Shown here in pieces: positions 60,666 through 64,000 of a stretch of DNA of 64,000 nucleotides. The number at the start of each line of letters is the position of its first letter. Within the stretch, counting starts at the first letter, position 1. The DNA is from Clostridium sp. CAG:914 (GTDB taxonomy: Bacteria; Bacillota_I; Bacilli_A; RF39; UBA660), in NCBI GenBank assembly GCA_000437895.1, contig FR902135.1, positions 22,379 to 86,378 on the forward strand, read 5' to 3'. Under the pieces are notes generated by a model. The model saw only the letters and a list, made by a program, of their open reading frames with translations, did not search any database and was not told the DNA's origin. Both the position numbers and the translations under genes were made by a program.

Positions 60666-61700
60666 TTATGGTAATAGTCCAAATCCTGATACTACGCTTC
60701 TTCCACCAATAACTCTTTCTCCAAAGACATTAAGTGGGTTATTTATTAATTTATTATTAATAACTAGTTGTGAAGATGTTCCACCATCTAAATTTGCTGC
60801 GTTGTAAGCGCCATATTTTTCTAGTGTATCAGCTATTTCTATTAGGGTAGGTCCTCTACTGTGAACACCATCTGTAACTAAGAATAGTATTATGCCATCT
60901 TTTCTTTGAGCAATGGCTACACGAGCTGCTCTATCATATCCGCCTGCTCCAGAACTGTTAGTGATTTTTTGTCCATTTACAATTAAGAAAGGTCCAAATT
61001 CTAATCCATCACGTATTCCTGATGCTACTGCTTCTTCACCTGTTGCATTAATTAGTGATAGTTTATTTTCGTATGTAATTCCTATTATGTTACCGCGTTT
61101 TTCACTATCAGACCATATAACTTCACCATCTTTGATTATATATCCAATAGGTATATCAGAGCCCATTCCATAGTCAACAAATCCACCACCATTTATGCAT
61201 ACAAGTCCATTATATCTTTTGCACATCTTTAGAACAGATTCTTGTCCATTACCTGTATTAAATGATTTAGATGTTATGGCAGTTACTTTTGATGGGTCGT
61301 ATATAGCTACTAGGTATGCATCATACTTAGAAATTTTAATATTAATTAGTTTATAGTCTTCATTTCCTTCATTTCTTACTAATATAGCTTTATCATATTC
61401 ATCTTTATATATTTTTTTATCACTAGTATCAATAATTATGTCATCAAGATTTATTTCTTCAGATGGAACTATATATGAGTTAAGTGCTACAACTTTACTT
61501 ACTTCTTCTTCACTATAGAAGGTATAAGCAATATACTGATGTGTTTTAGTAACCATTGCTGTAGATATTATCATATTTTTGAAATCTGTATATGGTCCAT
61601 AGAATAGAAAGAAACAACCAGCTACAAAGATATCAATAATGATCATAACAATGGTAAACCAATTTAATTTTCTTTTCTTTTTTTTGTTAACTTTTTTCAT
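60666..61700 (-). CDS. Phosphodiester glycosidase-family protein (NAGPA-like)
   Basis: 344 residues. N-terminal basic segment and membrane anchor (about 14-36), then the NAGPA/DUF2233 domain: CINGGGFVDYG near 170, RVAIAQRKDGIILFLVTDG, and NLDGGTSSQLVIN near 300, the hallmark of this family. Acts outside the membrane, probably on a phosphodiester-linked wall or capsule sugar. Its ATG is 2 bases after the stop of the upstream gene, so the two are coupled. Confidence 0.9.
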   Translation of the reverse strand: MKKVNKKKKRKLNWFTIVMIIIDIFVAGCFFLFYGPYTDFKNMIISTAMVTKTHQYIAYTFYSEEEVSKVVALNSYIVPSEEINLDDIIIDTSDKKIYKDEYDKAILVRNEGNEDYKLINIKISKYDAYLVAIYDPSKVTAITSKSFNTGNGQESVLKMCKRYNGLVCINGGGFVDYGMGSDIPIGYIIKDGEVIWSDSEKRGNIIGITYENKLSLINATGEEAVASGIRDGLEFGPFLIVNGQKITNSSGAGGYDRAARVAIAQRKDGIILFLVTDGVHSRGPTLIEIADTLEKYGAYNAANLDGGTSSQLVINNKLINNPLNVFGERVIGGRSVVSGFGLLP

Positions 61701-61702
61701 AT

Positions 61703-63004
61703 TTAATCCTCCAATATAAATGGATCATTTAAAGTACCATTTCCTTTAAATTTGTTTTCTTTACTGATACTGATGGTTGGTCTTATATGTCTTTTTACGC
61801 CAATTCTTGATTTTGCAAGAATTGAATTATAAATATATACTCCATCATCAATTGGTGTTGTTAAGTAATAGTTTGCTAAGTCGCTATTAAATTTTAAATC
61901 ACTAATATTAAGTAATCCTATGTAACATTCAGTATATTTACTTAAAACGTCTTTATAACTATTTTCATATTTGCCAATATAATATTTTCCTTTAACTAGT
62001 TTATCTTTGTATGGTAATTCTTCATAGTAAGTATTATTTAGATAATATGCAAGAGAGTAAGTATCATTTTCATCATATATATTTGAATTGTTACTAAAAT
62101 ATCTACTTGTAGTAACTAACTTTGTTGATTCTAGTTTTATAACATCTTTTTCTATGTCATATACTTGATATAAGTCGTTATCTAGTTTTACATAAGAACT
62201 AACTCTTACATCTTTTATATCCTCTTTTACAATATATGGATTTTCTTTTGTGCCTGTTCCACTTAATAAAACATTATTGTTGGCTAAAGTTACGACAGGT
62301 TTAACTAAATAGTTAATATTAGGTTTTGATAATGTTATGGTATTACTTGAGGTGTGCCAAGCTTTATTTGCAGCACTACTTGAATTTGCTAGCCATATTT
62401 TTTCATCTTCTTTAGATAAGAATGTTTTATCATCAATAATACTGTTTACATAGTCAGAAATATCTAGTAGAGATATATAATTATCTAGATTCATTTTGCT
62501 ACATGAAATAGTTGTCATACTGTTGATATCGTCTTCACAAATAGTTGTTTTGGCTAATTTTTCGGTATTAAAAGATTTTATAAAAATGTCATTTAGATAA
62601 TTAAAAATATCTGATTTTGTAAATGCGGTATATTCTTCATTCCATGGTAAGATATTTATATGGTCATCTAGCATCATAACAATAGTATTATCACTTTTAA
62701 TCTTAATAATACGCCATAACATATTAGAGAAACTAACATAGTTATCTACATTTTCACCTTTATATATGGTATTACCATTTATTCTATATGCACCATTTCC
62801 TTCATATACTAATGAAGTATTTGCTAGAATATCTGTTGCCATATAAACTGTTGATTCTCCATCTATTTTTGGATTATATATTTTATAATATTTTATTAAT
62901 CTTTTTCCATAAAAAATAAAACATCCTATAATAAATAATATACTAATAATACAGAATATTTTTTGGATACTTATTTTTCTTTTAATTTTACACTTCTTTT
63001 TCAT
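61703..63004 (-). CDS. Membrane-anchored exported protein with internal duplication
   Basis: 433 residues. A basic N-terminus and one membrane helix (about 14-32) precede a large extracellular part. It contains two related modules ending in similar sequences: VLLSGTGTKENPYIVKED near 255 and KFKGNGTLNDPFILED at the C-terminus. Each follows a stretch with a WRIIKI-like or YQVYDI-like strand. Function unknown; co-transcribed with the phosphodiester glycosidase, so a cell-surface role is likely. Confidence 0.68.
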   Translation of the reverse strand: MKKKCKIKRKISIQKIFCIISILFIIGCFIFYGKRLIKYYKIYNPKIDGESTVYMATDILANTSLVYEGNGAYRINGNTIYKGENVDNYVSFSNMLWRIIKIKSDNTIVMMLDDHINILPWNEEYTAFTKSDIFNYLNDIFIKSFNTEKLAKTTICEDDINSMTTISCSKMNLDNYISLLDISDYVNSIIDDKTFLSKEDEKIWLANSSSAANKAWHTSSNTITLSKPNINYLVKPVVTLANNNVLLSGTGTKENPYIVKEDIKDVRVSSYVKLDNDLYQVYDIEKDVIKLESTKLVTTSRYFSNNSNIYDENDTYSLAYYLNNTYYEELPYKDKLVKGKYYIGKYENSYKDVLSKYTECYIGLLNISDLKFNSDLANYYLTTPIDDGVYIYNSILAKSRIGVKRHIRPTISISKENKFKGNGTLNDPFILED

Positions 63005-63022
63005 ACTTTTACCTCGTTTCTT

Positions 63023-63051
63023 ATTATATCATCTATGTTATTTTTAGACAA
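63023..63051 (-). promoter_or_regulatory. Promoter of the two-gene surface operon
   Basis: Minus strand: TTGTCT, 17 bp, TATAAT with TGa extension, 19 bp before the start codon. Confidence 0.7.
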
Positions 63052-63115
63052 TATTTTTTAATTATTTAATTTATCTTTACATATTAATATATTGTTATTA
63101 GATAATGGGGTATAG

Positions 63116-63141
63116 AAAAAAAGATTACTTATTGGTAATCT
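63116..63141 (-). terminator. Terminator of the RNase J gene
   Basis: Minus strand: AGATTAC / GTAATCT stem, 6-base loop, T7; the stop codon lies inside the stem. Confidence 0.8.
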
Positions 63142-64000
63142 CAGTTTTTCTATTTTCATAAAATCCCTTTATATCCATAATTACTGGTAATATAATTGGA
63201 ACTCTACCAATTTTTTCGTTTAGGATAGGAACAAGTTCATTAATTAATTCTTGTTTGATTTCAGAAAAATTAATGGTTTTATTTTTTAACATTTTATTAA
63301 TTATTTTTTCACTAATTTTTTGTAATTCTTTGATTAAATCTAAATTGTCATTTACTAATATATATCCGCGGGTAGTAATTAATGGTGGACTTAATAATTG
63401 TTTGTTTTTAGAGTCTATATTTATAATTATTGATAAGATACCGTTATTTGACATTAATACTCTATCTTTTATAACAACGTTACTAACATCTCCAACTCTT
63501 GAACCATCTACATATACTGAAGTTGCTTGAATATGTCCTTTTTTTACAATTGAGGTATTGGAAATATTTAAAATGTCTCCATTTTCTAATATAAAGGTGT
63601 TTTTCTTTGGTATACCACAGTCAATAGCTAAGTCGGCATGTTCTTTTAACATTCTGTATTCTCCATGATATGGTGCAAAATATTCGGGATTAAATAGTCT
63701 TATCATTAATTTTAATTCTTCCTGATTAGCATGTCCTGATGAATGTATTTCTTGATTAATGCTATTGGTAAATACTTTTACTCCTTTTAGGTATAATTTA
63801 TTGATTGTTTTTGATACGGAAGAGGAGTTACCTGGTATTGGTGAAGATGAGAAAATAACAATATCATTAGGTATAAGTTTAATGTGTTTATGAGTTCCAT
63901 TGGCAATTCTTGATAAAGCGGCAAGTGGTTCACCTTGACTACCTGTACATAATAGGCATACTTTGCTAGGATTTAATTGGTTAGCTTCTTCTGCTGATAT
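63125..64000 (-). CDS. rnj: Ribonuclease J, C-terminal part (5' end outside window)
   Basis: About 292 codons are open to the window edge with no in-frame start upstream of 63706, so the gene continues beyond 64000. Visible are CTGSQGEPLAALSRIA, HSSGHANQEELKLMIRL, and FAPYHGEYRMLKEHADLA, conserved in RNase J: the end of the beta-lactamase/beta-CASP domain with the PxHGExR metal/phosphate motif. The C-terminal domain follows. Has 5'-3' exo- and endonuclease roles in mRNA decay. Confidence 0.92.
   Translation of the reverse strand: MSAEEANQLNPSKVCLLCTGSQGEPLAALSRIANGTHKHIKLIPNDIVIFSSSPIPGNSSSVSKTINKLYLKGVKVFTNSINQEIHSSGHANQEELKLMIRLFNPEYFAPYHGEYRMLKEHADLAIDCGIPKKNTFILENGDILNISNTSIVKKGHIQATSVYVDGSRVGDVSNVVIKDRVLMSNNGILSIIINIDSKNKQLLSPPLITTRGYILVNDNLDLIKELQKISEKIINKMLKNKTINFSEIKQELINELVPILNEKIGRVPIILPVIMDIKGFYENRKTEITNK

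Overview
The window is an AT-rich (about 30% G+C or lower) stretch of a Bacillota genome that uses the standard bacterial code: TGA works as a stop, for example for the genes ending at 3571 and 34640. Gram-positive wall and division genes (ezrA, class B-like sortase, FemX-type transferase, PrsA-type foldase), strong AGGAGG ribosome sites and the order comN-secDF-rel-dtd point to Bacilli or a close relative. A class III (anaerobic) ribonucleotide reductase is the only one seen, so the organism is probably an obligate anaerobe, perhaps a gut lineage of the RF39/Erysipelotrichales type. That placement is inference.

Layout. 1-2.8 kb: end of a MacB/FtsX-type ABC transporter and a DUF4176 protein. 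2.9-12.3 kb: a Tad-type pilus cluster (CpaB, CpaF/TadA, TadB, TadC, a small pilin, two pilin-like proteins and a TadZ/CpaE-like protein), headed by two unrecognised exported proteins. 12.4-23.6 kb: housekeeping genes (rlmH, leuS, RluA-type synthases, lspA), two type IV-like prepilins, a lipoprotein, a YtxH protein and a ComN-like regulator. 23.6-28.5 kb: secDF, rel, dtd. 28.5-32.5 kb: RluA, rhomboid protease, a Cys-less EIIB-like protein, histidine kinase, Smr. 32.7-38.6 kb: an nrd operon with a non-catalytic-looking NrdD paralogue, nrdG, an NrdD-glutaredoxin fusion and trxB. 38.6-43.5 kb: prsA, two YjcZ-like micro-genes, a deacetylase, clpP, a metallo-hydrolase.

43.5-52.1 kb is the accessory part. 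A D-alanyl-D-alanine carboxypeptidase gene is cut between its SxN and KTG motifs by a 5,104-bp element (44151-49254). The element carries a large serine recombinase, a tiny upstream ORF, a structured-looking leader, a BRO-N protein, a winged-helix protein next to iteron-like repeats, a sigma-70-like factor and a membrane protein. Deleting it between the two AAA core triplets restores one in-frame 380-codon gene. Directly downstream lies a decayed 2.3-kb island (GDSL hydrolase and asnS remnants, intact peptidase E). It ends in a second, diverged copy of the element's right end and a perfect 44-bp duplicate of the carboxypeptidase tail, suggesting two successive integrations at one site.

52.1-64 kb returns to core genes: ferritin-like protein, FemX, lipoprotein, sortase, ezrA, two N/Q-rich membrane proteins, a zinc-ribbon protein, tRNA-Met, CinA C-terminal domain, a phosphodiester glycosidase and the end of RNase J. 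Many promoters are of the extended -10 (TGnTATAAT) type, and most transcription units end in clear intrinsic terminators, several of them bidirectional.
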